A DNA stretch of 64,000 nt from Mycobacterium sp. 852014-50255_SCH5639931 (lineage in GTDB: Bacteria > Actinomycetota > Actinomycetes > Mycobacteriales > Mycobacteriaceae), in NCBI RefSeq assembly GCF_001665605.1, contig NZ_LZSV01000004.1, positions 62,001 through 126,000 of the forward strand. Reading direction: 5' to 3'. Each line of letters starts with the position of its first letter. The stretch's first letter is position 1. The notes beneath the pieces were generated by a model that saw nothing but the letters and a program-made list of their open reading frames with translations, was not told the DNA's origin and did not search any database. Positions 28,379-37,112 of this stretch are shown one piece after another. The position numbers were made by a program, and so were the translations under genes.

Positions 28379-29308
28379 TTAGCCCGACGCCGTTTCTGCC
28401 GAAGAGCTGGACTCGAGGTAGTCGGCGAGTATCTGGCCCACTAGTGACTCGATGTTGGACTCGATCGACGACGCAAGCGTCGCGGTGACCGTCGCCACGG
28501 CTTGAGTGCGGAAGCGCACCAGCATCGTGATCAGCTCGGCGATCTCGGCATCCGGCGGCAACGGCTCGCCCGGCTTGATGCGGTCCAGCACGTGCTCGGC
28601 TCCGGCGCGCACCAGCATATCGCTGATCTTGTCGATTTCGGGCACGATCTGCTCGTGTAAGTCGACGAGCTTCTCCAATTTGACGCCGTAGCCGCGGATT
28701 TCGTTGAACGCCTCGATCAGTTTGGGGCGGGTGACGGTGGCTTGGGCTCCGTCGACCCGGATGACGTGCAGCGCTACCAGGCGCTCGAACGCGTCCGGGT
28801 CGTCGACGAGTCGCTGCGCCTCGGCCAGTGGCATGGTCTCCGGTTTCTCGGTGGTCCAGGGGCCCGCGATGGCGGTCTCCAGGCCCAGCACGTCGCCCAG
28901 GTTCTTGCCCTGCTCCCAGGCGCTGAGCATTTCGCGAACGTGGGCGATGTTGTATCCGCGATCGAGCATCGAGGTGATGAGTCGCAGCCGGGTCAGGTGG
29001 GTGTCGTTGAACAATGCGATGCGGCCGACCCGCAACGGCGGGGGGAGCAATCCGCGGTCGCGGTAGACGCGGATGTTGCGGGTGGTGGTGCCGGCCAGCC
29101 GGGCCAGGTCATCGATCCGGTACTCACCGGACGCGGGGACGCCGTGGGGGTGGCGGACCGCCGCGTCGAAAAGCTGCGAGACCGCCGTCTCAATCAATTG
29201 ACGGTACTCCCGCGATTGGCGCCGAACGCGCTTGGGCGCGCGCCGCACGTTGTACAGCACGCTGGCGATGGTGCCGGGTTCGGGACGCGGCGGGCGGTCC
29301 GGTGTCAT
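28379..29308 (-). CDS. MerR-family transcriptional regulator
   Basis: 309 aa. MerR-type winged helix at residues 65-130 (YRIDDLARLAGTTTRNIRVY, then RDRGLLPPPLRVGR and RLRLITSMLDRGYNIAHVRE), placed after a 60-residue basic extension. The C-terminal 150 residues are helical with no Cys pair, so a metal sensor is unlikely; an organic effector is more probable. Last gene of a minus-strand run with three bases between it and the monooxygenase, so it probably regulates that operon. Confidence 0.85.
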   Translation of the reverse strand: MTPDRPPRPEPGTIASVLYNVRRAPKRVRRQSREYRQLIETAVSQLFDAAVRHPHGVPASGEYRIDDLARLAGTTTRNIRVYRDRGLLPPPLRVGRIALFNDTHLTRLRLITSMLDRGYNIAHVREMLSAWEQGKNLGDVLGLETAIAGPWTTEKPETMPLAEAQRLVDDPDAFERLVALHVIRVDGAQATVTRPKLIEAFNEIRGYGVKLEKLVDLHEQIVPEIDKISDMLVRAGAEHVLDRIKPGEPLPPDAEIAELITMLVRFRTQAVATVTATLASSIESNIESLVGQILADYLESSSSAETASG

Positions 29309-29311
29309 GCG

Positions 29312-30808
29312 TCAGCCCGACGCGGCGGCGAGCGCCCGGGTGCGGCGCGCCACCGCTTGGTAATCCTCGTAGCGGAAATTCCTCATCTGCCGAAGATACT
29401 GTGTCGCGAAACCCGGGTACATCGACCCGTTGTATCCGTCCTTGGTGAGGTACCAACTGCGGCAGCCGGACATCCACGTCGTCTTGGTGAGGCGGCGCTG
29501 GAGGCTGTCATTGTGGCGGCGCTGGACCTCTTCGCGCACATCGAGATAGCGCAGGTCGTTGTCGAGGATGGCGGTGATGCCGCGCACCGCGTACTCCAGC
29601 TGACCCTCGATGTAAACCAGCAGGGAGTTGTGCCCCGGCCCGGAGTTGGGTCCGGTCATAACGAACAGATTCGGGTACCCGTGCACGTTGATGCTCTTGT
29701 AAGCCTGTGCGCCATCGGCCCATTCGTCGGCCAGCGACCGGCCGCCGAGCCCGGTGACCGCAAACGGCGGTCCGGTCAGATGGACGTCGTAGCCGGTCGC
29801 GAAGACGATGCAGTCGAGGTGGTGCTCGATGCCGTCGCTGGTGCGGATACCGGCCGGGCTCATGGTGGCGATCGGCCAGTCGATGAGCTTGCAGTTGTCG
29901 CGCTGCAGAGCGGGGTAGTAGTCGCTGGAGACCAGCATGCGCTTGCACCCCGGCCGGAAGTCCGGCGTCAGCTGGCGTCGCAGCCAAGGGTCCTTCACCT
30001 GGGCGCGCAGGTGTGCCCGCCCCAAGCGCGCGGCCAGTGACGTCAGCGGCGTGTCCCACACCAGGGCCGTGGCGCTCGCCTCGTGACCCCAGAACATGGC
30101 CTGCCGCGCAAGCTGCTGGGCGGCGGGCACTTTGGTGAACAGGGCCTGCACGGCCGGCGGGGTGGCGGTGTCCAGGCGCGGCAGCACCCAGCAGGGGGTG
30201 CGTTGGAAAACCTTGACTAAGCCGGCCCGCTTCACCAGTTCGGGGATGATCTGGATCGCGCTGGCGCCGGTGCCGATGACGGCGACCCGCTTGCCCGCGA
30301 AATCGTAGTCGTGGTCCCAGCGGGCGCTGTGAATCTTGTGTCCGCGATAGCTGTCCAGACCGCGAATGTCGGGGAAGCTGACGTCCGACAGTGGTCCGGA
30401 TGCCAGCACGACGGTGCGCGCGCGGAATCGCTTGCGGCGTTTGGTGGTTGCGGTCCAGATCCCGTTGTCCTCGTCGAAGGCGAGGCCGCTGACCTCATGG
30501 CCGAATCGAATGTGGCGCCGGATGTCGAATCTGGTCGCCATGTCTTCGAGATGCCGGCAGATCTCCGGGGCGGGAGAGTAGGTGCGCGACCACGTGGGGT
30601 TCTTGACGAACGAGTACGAATACAGCAGCGAGGGGACGTCGCAGCTGGCGCCCGGATAGGTTGTGTCGCGCCAGGTTCCGCCAACCCGGTCGCCGCGTTC
30701 CAGGATGGCGATGTCGTCGATTCCCGTGTCGGCCAATCGGATCGCGGCTCCCAGCCCGGTGAAGCCGGCCCCGATGATGAGCACCGCGTGGGTGCGGTCG
30801 TCTGTCAT
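29312..30808 (-). CDS. Baeyer-Villiger-type flavin monooxygenase
   Basis: 498 aa from the ATG at 30808. FAD motif GAGFTGLGAAIRLA near residue 13, then GDRVGGTWRDTTYPG, a fingerprint close to FxGxxxHxxxW (YRGHKIHSARWDHDYDF) and the NADPH Rossmann motif VAVIGTGASAIQ. These fit class B monooxygenases of the Baeyer-Villiger/EtaA type, which insert oxygen next to a ketone or oxidise sulfur and nitrogen. Substrate unknown; the neighbours (hydrolase, SDR, diiron protein) suggest breakdown or modification of a lipid or cyclic ketone. Two bases separate it from the upstream gene. Confidence 0.9.
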   Translation of the reverse strand: MTDDRTHAVLIIGAGFTGLGAAIRLADTGIDDIAILERGDRVGGTWRDTTYPGASCDVPSLLYSYSFVKNPTWSRTYSPAPEICRHLEDMATRFDIRRHIRFGHEVSGLAFDEDNGIWTATTKRRKRFRARTVVLASGPLSDVSFPDIRGLDSYRGHKIHSARWDHDYDFAGKRVAVIGTGASAIQIIPELVKRAGLVKVFQRTPCWVLPRLDTATPPAVQALFTKVPAAQQLARQAMFWGHEASATALVWDTPLTSLAARLGRAHLRAQVKDPWLRRQLTPDFRPGCKRMLVSSDYYPALQRDNCKLIDWPIATMSPAGIRTSDGIEHHLDCIVFATGYDVHLTGPPFAVTGLGGRSLADEWADGAQAYKSINVHGYPNLFVMTGPNSGPGHNSLLVYIEGQLEYAVRGITAILDNDLRYLDVREEVQRRHNDSLQRRLTKTTWMSGCRSWYLTKDGYNGSMYPGFATQYLRQMRNFRYEDYQAVARRTRALAAASG

Positions 30809-30810
30809 GG

Positions 30811-31731
30811 TCACGCCGCCGGCTTGTAGGTGAGTTCTTTGAACCAACTGGGCACCGGTCTCAGCAGCGTTTTGGGATAGCGATCCGACAGCCACACCAT
30901 CGAACTGGCCAGGACCTGATAGGGGTGCCGCGGATTAACGACCATCGTGGCGTGCCGCTTGAGGAGCTGGTAGGTGGGCACGCGCCAGGTGTGTTCGCCA
31001 CGCTCGCCAAGCTGCTTGAAGCGCTTGACCGCATTGTTCAGTCGCTCCGGCTCCAGTCCCATCTCGGCCATCTCACCGTAGATGCGTTTGAGCAGCGGAA
31101 CGTACATGAGCATGCCGATGATGAGGCCCGGGGACGCCATGCGGCCGACGAGTTCGATGGCCATTCGGCGTGCCCTGGCGTGTCCGATCAGGTCGAGCAC
31201 CTCGAAATCGACCGCGATGTGCCGTGATTCATCGTTGTTGATCTTCTCGAAAACTTGATGGCACACCGGGTCTTCCACGGTATCGAGCAGGAACTTCAAC
31301 AGTGCGCCGTCGAGGGCCACCTCGAGCATCGGGATGACGGTGCCCAGCACGGACAGCGGCATGCTGTCGGAGAACGCGTCGAGCCACTCGATGGCCAGCC
31401 GGATGTTGATGTTCGGCTCGGGCAGTTCGCCCTCGTCGAGCATCCCCCAGCGTTTCATCAGCGCCATCTCCGCGTTGGCATGCCGTTGTTCCTCGGCGTG
31501 GAAATACCGGTAGATCTCCGCCAGGGTGGGGTCGGGCGCCTTCTTGGCCAGCGCCGCGAACCCACGGGCGCCCACGTTTTCGATCCAGCACAGATCGGCC
31601 ATGAACGCCTTGAGCTTGGGGCGGAACTCCGGCCGGATGGTATCGGCACCGGGCGCGTCCCAATCGATGTCGGCGAGGGCCCATTGCCGATCCTTGATCT
31701 TGGCGAGCATAGCTTCCATGTCGATGGCCAC
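30811..31731 (-). CDS. ferritin-like diiron protein
   Basis: 306 aa. Two carboxylate-His motifs typical of a ferritin-like diiron centre: FHAEEQRHANAEMA (near residue 80) and NNDESRHIAVDFE (near residue 165), each about 30 residues after a helix Glu. The helices between them are long and amphipathic; the C-terminal third contains LMYVPLLKRIYGEMAEMG. I read it as a diiron oxygenase or metal-dependent hydrolase-like protein of unknown substrate. It sits between SDR and monooxygenase genes in a tight operon and probably shares their pathway. Confidence 0.75.
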   Translation of the reverse strand: MAIDMEAMLAKIKDRQWALADIDWDAPGADTIRPEFRPKLKAFMADLCWIENVGARGFAALAKKAPDPTLAEIYRYFHAEEQRHANAEMALMKRWGMLDEGELPEPNINIRLAIEWLDAFSDSMPLSVLGTVIPMLEVALDGALLKFLLDTVEDPVCHQVFEKINNDESRHIAVDFEVLDLIGHARARRMAIELVGRMASPGLIIGMLMYVPLLKRIYGEMAEMGLEPERLNNAVKRFKQLGERGEHTWRVPTYQLLKRHATMVVNPRHPYQVLASSMVWLSDRYPKTLLRPVPSWFKELTYKPAA

Positions 31732-31755
31732 CGGGAGCTCCTTTGCGTTGGGTGA

Positions 31756-32598
31756 TCAGGGCAGGTTGATTCGGGATATCAGGCCAGCTGCGCGCGTATA
31801 GGCTTGCGGGGCCATGCGTTTGATGTTCCAGCCGATCTTGGCGTCGAGTTGCGGCATGCAGTACAGCTCGCCCCGGTCATGCGCGTCCAGGCAGATCCGC
31901 GCGACCTTGTCCGCCGAGAATCCGGTCCAGCGCATCAATCTATTGGCCAGCTGGCTGGATTCCTCGCTGATGCGCCCCGACTCGACGATGTTGGTCTTCA
32001 CGAAGGTCGGGCACAACACCGTGACCCTCACCCCGGTGCCAGCCAATTCGGCGGCCAAAGTCTCCGAAAGTGACAGCACGCCGGCCTTGCTGACGTTGTA
32101 GGCGGCCATGCCCGGGGCCGCGCCGAATGCGGCCGCCGAGGCGACGTTGATGATGCCGCGGGCAGCGTGCGACGGACCCCGCAGGATCGGGGTGAACACA
32201 TGGCAGCCGTGAATGGGCCCCCACAGGTTGATGCCCAGCGTCCACCGCCAATCGTCCAGCGGTGCATCGCCGATGGCCGCGCCGCCGGCACCGACACCGG
32301 CGTTGTTGATCACCAACGTCGGCGGCCCGGAGAACCAGGCCTGCGATTGCTCGGCCAGCGCCTGGACATCCTCGAATTTCGAGACGTCGCAACGGATGGC
32401 GATGGCCCTGGCGCCCTGTTCGGTGATCGTGTCGGCCGTCCGTTGGGCGGCGGCTTCGTCGATGTCGCTGCAGACGACAGCGCCGCCGCGGCGGGCGAGT
32501 TCGATGGCGAAGGCCGCGCCGATGCCGCTTCCGGCGCCGGTCACCACGGCCGACGCGGCGCGGCTGGGTTTCGACCTACCCAGCAATCTGTCCAACAT
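31756..32598 (-). CDS. short-chain dehydrogenase/reductase
   Basis: 280 aa classical SDR. Cofactor motif VTGAGSGIGAAFA at residues 20-32, NNAGVG near 98, catalytic Ser in NVASAAAFG and Y-x-x-x-K in YNVSKAGVLSL. Asp at the end of beta-2 (CSDIDE) favours NAD over NADP. The C-terminal extension to IKRMAPQAYTRAAGLISRI is typical of mycobacterial SadH-like SDRs. Part of the five-gene minus-strand operon, three bases from the upstream hydrolase. Confidence 0.9.
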   Translation of the reverse strand: MLDRLLGRSKPSRAASAVVTGAGSGIGAAFAIELARRGGAVVCSDIDEAAAQRTADTITEQGARAIAIRCDVSKFEDVQALAEQSQAWFSGPPTLVINNAGVGAGGAAIGDAPLDDWRWTLGINLWGPIHGCHVFTPILRGPSHAARGIINVASAAAFGAAPGMAAYNVSKAGVLSLSETLAAELAGTGVRVTVLCPTFVKTNIVESGRISEESSQLANRLMRWTGFSADKVARICLDAHDRGELYCMPQLDAKIGWNIKRMAPQAYTRAAGLISRINLP

Positions 32599-32601
32599 CC
32601 C

Positions 32602-33612
32602 TCAGTGCACCTCCTGAGTCACGGCGCGCGCATCCTGCAACGCGTGGGCGATGAACCGCGCGACGTAGGCCACGGCCTTGGCGGCTTCGGGCGTCATGCG
32701 TGGCAGTGCCTGAAAGACGTGCACCTGGTGCGGCCAGATCTGCAGTTCGCATCGGCCGCCCGCGGTTTGGATGTCGATGGCAAGCTGCCGGGCGTCGTCT
32801 TGCAGCATCTCGGCTCCGCCGGCCTGGATGAGCGTCGGCGGAAGCGGCGGTCCGCCGGCCACATTGAGTGTCAGCCGCTGGTGGGCGGGGTCTACTCCGG
32901 CGTGATACATGCTGACCAGGCGAGCCGCGTCGACCGCCCGGATCGCGGGATCGCGACGCATCCGTTCACGGGCGAGGCACAGCGCGAAGGTGACGTCGTA
33001 CAGCGGGGAGAACAGCGCCAGCGCGGCGGGGTGATCGGCGGCGATCTCGGGTTGCAGTAACAGGTCGACGGCCAGGTGTCCGCCCGCCGAATCTCCCGCG
33101 ACCACAATTTGTTTCGGCGACACACCGCACGATTGCACCAGCCAGTCCCAGCCCGCCCGTGCGTCGTCGGCCGCGGTGGGAAAGCGGTGGCGGGGCGCGA
33201 GTCGGTAATCGATGCTGAACACCGGCAGGCCGGTCAAGGATGAGAGCCAGGATGTCAATCGCCGGTGGGTTTTCGGCGAACACACGGCGTAACCGCTGCC
33301 GTGCACGTAGTAGATGGCTTCCCCGGTTGTGGACGACCGCGGCGCCTCGCTCGTCGGCGTGCGCGGTCCGTATACCCATTCACCCTTGACGCGGCGCCCG
33401 TCGGGCAGTTTCGTATCGACGTGTTCGACGCGGGTGCCCGCCAGCGAGGGGCCGAACGTACCCATGATCCGGGCGACGATCTGGCGCGACAGCCATAACC
33501 CCCATGCCCGCTCCGGGGGTATCAGGCCCGTGACCGGCCGCAGGGTGTACGCACTTACCGCTGCCGCGCCGCGGGACCGCAATGACCCGCGGGCCGGAAC
33601 GCCGTCCGCCAT
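32602..33612 (-). CDS. alpha/beta hydrolase (HSL-type esterase, LipR-like)
   Basis: 336 aa. Hormone-sensitive-lipase family: oxyanion motif YYVHGSGYAVCSP near residue 130 (HGGG variant HGSG), nucleophile GDSAGG near 205, late His in WPHQVHVFQALP. Hydrolyses short acyl esters. First gene of the operon that continues with SDR, diiron protein, Baeyer-Villiger monooxygenase and MerR regulator. Esterase next to such a monooxygenase is the usual pairing for opening a lactone or ester made from a ketone. A palindromic operator lies 24 bp upstream. Confidence 0.87.
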   Translation of the reverse strand: MADGVPARGSLRSRGAAAVSAYTLRPVTGLIPPERAWGLWLSRQIVARIMGTFGPSLAGTRVEHVDTKLPDGRRVKGEWVYGPRTPTSEAPRSSTTGEAIYYVHGSGYAVCSPKTHRRLTSWLSSLTGLPVFSIDYRLAPRHRFPTAADDARAGWDWLVQSCGVSPKQIVVAGDSAGGHLAVDLLLQPEIAADHPAALALFSPLYDVTFALCLARERMRRDPAIRAVDAARLVSMYHAGVDPAHQRLTLNVAGGPPLPPTLIQAGGAEMLQDDARQLAIDIQTAGGRCELQIWPHQVHVFQALPRMTPEAAKAVAYVARFIAHALQDARAVTQEVH

Positions 33613-33635
33613 GTCACGCAGTCAATAACAAATGG

Positions 33636-33653
33636 TGACATTAGTCAATGTCA
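33636..33653. promoter_or_regulatory. palindromic operator before the hydrolase operon
   Basis: TGACATT-AGTC-AATGTCA, perfect seven-base arms around four bases. On the minus strand it overlaps TTGACT, a possible -35, so a repressor bound here would block the operon. Confidence 0.5.
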
Positions 33654-33771
33654 GTTTCGGGGCAGCTTTCAAGCAAGCTTGCGTCAGCTGACGGTTTCGG
33701 TCCGCGTACCCGCGCCGGCCGCCCCGCATCGTTCAATACCGCCGTCGCCAATTGGCTCAGATGTTCAGCTG

Positions 33772-34887
33772 TTACAAAGGCTGTTGCTCGGTTTGGCGTG
33801 ACCACTGCACGACGTCGGAGAGCGGGCGTCGCGGCGTCGGCGGCAACGGGGCGGCGGTGTCTGGCACCCAGCCCAGCCGTAGCAGCATCTGGGGATACCC
33901 TCCCGCCCCCCACACCTCGTCGCGGACGGCGTCGCGCGTTCCCGGGATTTCCAGGGGTTCGGTGATCGGGCAGGTGGCCATTCCCATCGCCGTCGCGGTC
34001 AGCAGTAGCGCGCTGGTCGCCTCGCCGACGCGCAGCTGACCCAGACGGTCATCCGCTTCGCTGCCGAGCATCAGGATGACGGCATTGTCATCGGCGGGTG
34101 AGGCACCCGGCGGCTGCGCCAGGGCCGGTCCCGCGAAGATGCGGCCGGGTATCGGTGCGCCACAATCATGTTCGGTTGTGTTGCGAGCCGGCACACCGGC
34201 CCGGGACCGGTATCGCCCACTCCACCTGGCGAGTTCGACGAGGTAATCGCGGTCGGTCGCGTGAGCCAATGCAGCTCGCTTGACGATCTCGTGCAGCCTC
34301 TTCAAGGCATCGACCTGGCGCAGCGGCACTCCCATTCGAGCAGCCACGGCAGCCAGCGAGGCGATATCGCTCGGCGCAACCGGCCGGGCGCTGTAGGTCC
34401 GTCGGTCGGTTCGGCGCTGCGGGATTGCTGTCGCCAGCGTGATGTCGGTGCGATCGGGCGCGCAGGGGGATACCTCGATGGCGGCGAGGTGGCTGGGGTC
34501 GGCCGGATCGGGCAGGCGATGTACGTCGGCGAGCCAACCCATCGCCGCCAGGGCAACGACGCAATGGTTAAGCGCTGCACCGCAACTCAAGATCATGTCT
34601 CGGCCATCCGGGTCGGCGTTGGGTAACTGCATGCGTGAATCGGTGAAGAGGTGCAGGCTCGTGCGATCCACCCGCCACCGCCACGGTTGGGTGTTCTCGA
34701 TGGACGGTGCGCGGACGGCCAGAGCGAGGACCGCATCGATGACCTCGTCATCCGGGAGATGCCGGGCATTCACAGCAACGGGACCCATAGCTACTCTCGC
34801 ATCGAGGAGCGCGACCGCGTCGCTGATGTCTGTCCATGAAGCATCGCTACCTTCGCGATGATCGTGCTTCTTCACCGTGTCCAACAT
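33772..34887 (-). CDS. Acg-type nitroreductase-fold protein (Rv3131-like)
   Basis: 371 aa from ATG 34887 (MLDTVKKHD), with CCGGAG a few bases upstream. Two fused nitroreductase half-domains: LAVRAPSIENTQPWRWRVD and PQRRTDRRTYSARPV in the first part, and AMGMATCPITEPLEIP with GAGGYPQMLLRLGWVPD near the end. It aligns along its length with M. tuberculosis Rv3131, a DosR-regulon protein; such proteins bind FMN but often lack reductase activity. Divergent from tgs1, as in M. tuberculosis. Shares its upstream sequence with the second nitroreductase at 52906-53886. Confidence 0.88.
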   Translation of the reverse strand: MLDTVKKHDHREGSDASWTDISDAVALLDARVAMGPVAVNARHLPDDEVIDAVLALAVRAPSIENTQPWRWRVDRTSLHLFTDSRMQLPNADPDGRDMILSCGAALNHCVVALAAMGWLADVHRLPDPADPSHLAAIEVSPCAPDRTDITLATAIPQRRTDRRTYSARPVAPSDIASLAAVAARMGVPLRQVDALKRLHEIVKRAALAHATDRDYLVELARWSGRYRSRAGVPARNTTEHDCGAPIPGRIFAGPALAQPPGASPADDNAVILMLGSEADDRLGQLRVGEATSALLLTATAMGMATCPITEPLEIPGTRDAVRDEVWGAGGYPQMLLRLGWVPDTAAPLPPTPRRPLSDVVQWSRQTEQQPL

Positions 34888-34934
34888 GACGGTCTCCGGT
34901 TTCCTCTTTGCTCGAGGCTTGCTCTTGCACCCCA

Positions 34935-34968
34935 ACTAGTTTAGATGAATAATATCATTTAAATTAGT
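34935..34968. promoter_or_regulatory. 34-bp palindrome between nitroreductase and tgs1
   Basis: ACTAGTTTAGATG, eight bases AATAATAT, then CATTTAAATTAGT. The 13-base arms pair at 11 positions. The core ATGAATAATATC and the following TAAAT recur in front of the other nitroreductase (53953-53985). Likely operator of an HTH regulator. Confidence 0.6.
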
Positions 34969-35128
34969 GGTGGGCAACCGGGCAAGGGGTGCTTGGGGCG
35001 GATGACCACAATGGCTAAAGACCGTCTGGGCGAGCGTCGCGAACAGTTGGCAGACGGCCGTCAACAGGCCGTTGGTTCGCTGAGCATGCTTTTGCTGCAG
35101 CGCATTTGGCCGCAAGATGCCGCCTTAG

Positions 35129-35148
35129 CTTGGGACTTTCGGCCCTGC
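35129..35148 (+). promoter_or_regulatory. DosR-like box before tgs1
   Basis: CTTGGGACTTTCGGCCCTGC matches the DosR consensus at GGGACTTT and at CCC of the second half, about 12 of 20 positions. It ends 66 bp before the tgs1 start, consistent with hypoxic induction known for M. tuberculosis tgs1. Confidence 0.6.
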
Positions 35149-35214
35149 TGCCGCGGTCGGCCGCGGCGGAGAATGGTGTTACTACTAGTTGCAGATAGTT
35201 CGGAGGTGGCGGTC

Positions 35215-36624
35215 GTGGATCAATTGACAACCCTCGACGCGGGATTTCTCAAGGCGGAAGACGCCGACCGGAACGTGAGTCTGGCTATCGGTGGTCTCGC
35301 GGTCATCGAGGGGCCGATCCCGGACCGTGATTCGTTGATGGAGACACTTGCTCAGCGGATCCGCACGTGCGACCGGTTCGGACAGCGCCTGCGAACGCGC
35401 CCGTTCGACCTCGGTGCACCCGAATGGGTGGACGATCCAACCTTTGATCTCGGCCGGCACGTACGGCGCGTCGCCTTACCACGGCCCGGCGACGACCGAG
35501 AGTTGTTGCAGCTGGCCGCCGACGTGATCTCCCGGCGCCTCGACCGGGATCGCCCGCTGTGGGAAATCTGGATCATCGAAGGCCTCAGCGACAACCGGTG
35601 GGCGATGCTCACCAAGATCCACCACTGCATGGCCGACGGAATCGCGGCCACCCACATGCTTGCCGGCCTATGCGACGACGGGATCGGCGAGAGCTTTGCA
35701 AGCGATATCCGCGCCGCGAAAGCGGCGAAGGTACAAGAACTCTCGCGAAGCGTATGGGGTGTAAATCCACTGAGCGCGTTGGGTGGTCTGTGGAACGCGT
35801 CGGCCACCATCACGGCGACGGCCGCCCGCACGGCATTGGGTGCAGCGGAAATTGCCGCCGGTTTGCTGCGCCCCACGACGACGTCGCTGAACGGGCCGAT
35901 AACCACATTGCGGCGCTACGGCGTCGCGCGGGTGCCCCTCGCCGACATCGCGCAGGTCTGCCAAACCTTCGAGGTCACCATCAATGACGTTGCGCTGACC
36001 GCTATCACGGAGAGTTACCGCAACATCCTGGTTCAGCGGGGCGAAGCGCCGCTGCCGGACGCGATTCGCGCGCTGGTGCCGGTATCGATGCGGTCTGGCG
36101 ATGCGTTGGCTAAGACGGATAACCGCGTGTCGGTGATGCTGCCGTACCTACCGGTCGACGAGGAGCACCCGATAGAGCGGCTGCGGACGGTGCATTCCCG
36201 CTTGGACCGCACGAAGTCTCACGGCCAGCGCCAGGCGGGTCACGCATTCGTGTCGATGGCCAATCGCATTCCCTTCCCGCTGACCGCATGGGCGGTCCGG
36301 TTGTTGACCCAGCTACCGCAGCGCGGTGTCACCACCTTGGCGACGAATGTCCCCGGCCCTCGTCTGCCACTGCAACTCATGGGCCAACGGGTGCTCAGTG
36401 TGTTTCCAGTCCCGCCGATCGCGATGCAATTGCGAACTGGGGTGGCGATGCTCAGCTATGCCGAGGACCTGTTCTTCGGTGTCCTCGCCGACTACGAGGC
36501 CGTGGCCGATATCGACGCCTTGGCGCGGGGAATCGAACTAGCGGTGGCGCGTCTGGTGGCAATCAGCAAGCAAAGCAAGAAAATACGTGGTCGTCGAGGA
36601 CTGTCACTCGTCGTCAACAACTAG
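35215..36624 (+). CDS. tgs1: triacylglycerol synthase (WS/DGAT), Tgs1-like
   Basis: 469 aa from GTG 35215, with GGAGG eight bases upstream. The frame is open from 34993 but that stretch holds the DosR-like box, so the downstream start is right. Acyltransferase motif HHCMADG near residue 138 (KIHHCMADGIAATH), N-terminus DQLTTLDAGFLKAED, later NDVALTAITESYRNIL and NVPGPRLPLQLMG. Makes triacylglycerol from diacylglycerol and acyl-CoA for storage in dormancy. Matches M. tuberculosis Rv3130c, including the divergent Rv3131-like neighbour. Confidence 0.93.
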   Translation: MDQLTTLDAGFLKAEDADRNVSLAIGGLAVIEGPIPDRDSLMETLAQRIRTCDRFGQRLRTRPFDLGAPEWVDDPTFDLGRHVRRVALPRPGDDRELLQLAADVISRRLDRDRPLWEIWIIEGLSDNRWAMLTKIHHCMADGIAATHMLAGLCDDGIGESFASDIRAAKAAKVQELSRSVWGVNPLSALGGLWNASATITATAARTALGAAEIAAGLLRPTTTSLNGPITTLRRYGVARVPLADIAQVCQTFEVTINDVALTAITESYRNILVQRGEAPLPDAIRALVPVSMRSGDALAKTDNRVSVMLPYLPVDEEHPIERLRTVHSRLDRTKSHGQRQAGHAFVSMANRIPFPLTAWAVRLLTQLPQRGVTTLATNVPGPRLPLQLMGQRVLSVFPVPPIAMQLRTGVAMLSYAEDLFFGVLADYEAVADIDALARGIELAVARLVAISKQSKKIRGRRGLSLVVNN

Positions 36625-36732
36625 TCGGGCCCTGACCGCAGCAACCCGCTAGCGCGTTCATCGCTCGCAGCGCCTCCGTCGCCAAGCCGCCGCGGTGCGG
36701 CATATGATTTGCGATGACGAAGGAGCCTGCCG

Positions 36733-37080
36733 ATGGATAAGATCTCGCTCACAGCACTCGCGCGCGAGCAGTTGGCGGCCGCGCGCCGAGCCTCCAGTGG
36801 CCGTAGCGCCCACACTGTCTACGGCGGTCACCAACACACGCTGCGACAAACCATGGTCGCCTTGACCGCCGGGTCGGAGCTGCATGACCACGACAGCCCC
36901 GGTGAGGCTACCTTGCAGGTATTGGAGGGACGCATCCGGCTGACAGCGCCCGAGACCAGCTGGGACGGCGCGCCGGGCGATCACCTGGTGATCCCGCCGA
37001 GCCGGCATGGGGTACAAGCCGTCAAAGACTCCGTCATCCTGCTCACCGTAGCCAAAGGTGTTCAGCTGAAGCAGGATTGA
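36733..37080 (+). CDS. small cupin-domain protein
   Basis: 115 aa, a single cupin barrel. Motif 1 is ELHDHDSPGEATLQVLEG (two His, one Glu) and motif 2 GDHLVIPPSRHGVQAV, so a metal site is plausible. GAAGGAG with good spacing precedes the ATG. Such small cupins usually sense or protect rather than catalyse; function here unknown. It follows tgs1 by about 110 bp and faces the nirK-fusion gene convergently. Confidence 0.82.
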   Translation: MDKISLTALAREQLAAARRASSGRSAHTVYGGHQHTLRQTMVALTAGSELHDHDSPGEATLQVLEGRIRLTAPETSWDGAPGDHLVIPPSRHGVQAVKDSVILLTVAKGVQLKQD

Positions 37081-37112
37081 ACAGATAAATGTGATGGTCC
37101 CGTTGCGGTGGG

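Noticed and set aside
34993..35214. N-terminal extension of tgs1 from 34993
   Set aside because: Contains the DosR-like box and is not WS/DGAT-like; GGAGG before GTG 35215 gives the real start. A faint likeness to the regulator B start was not strong enough to call a remnant.
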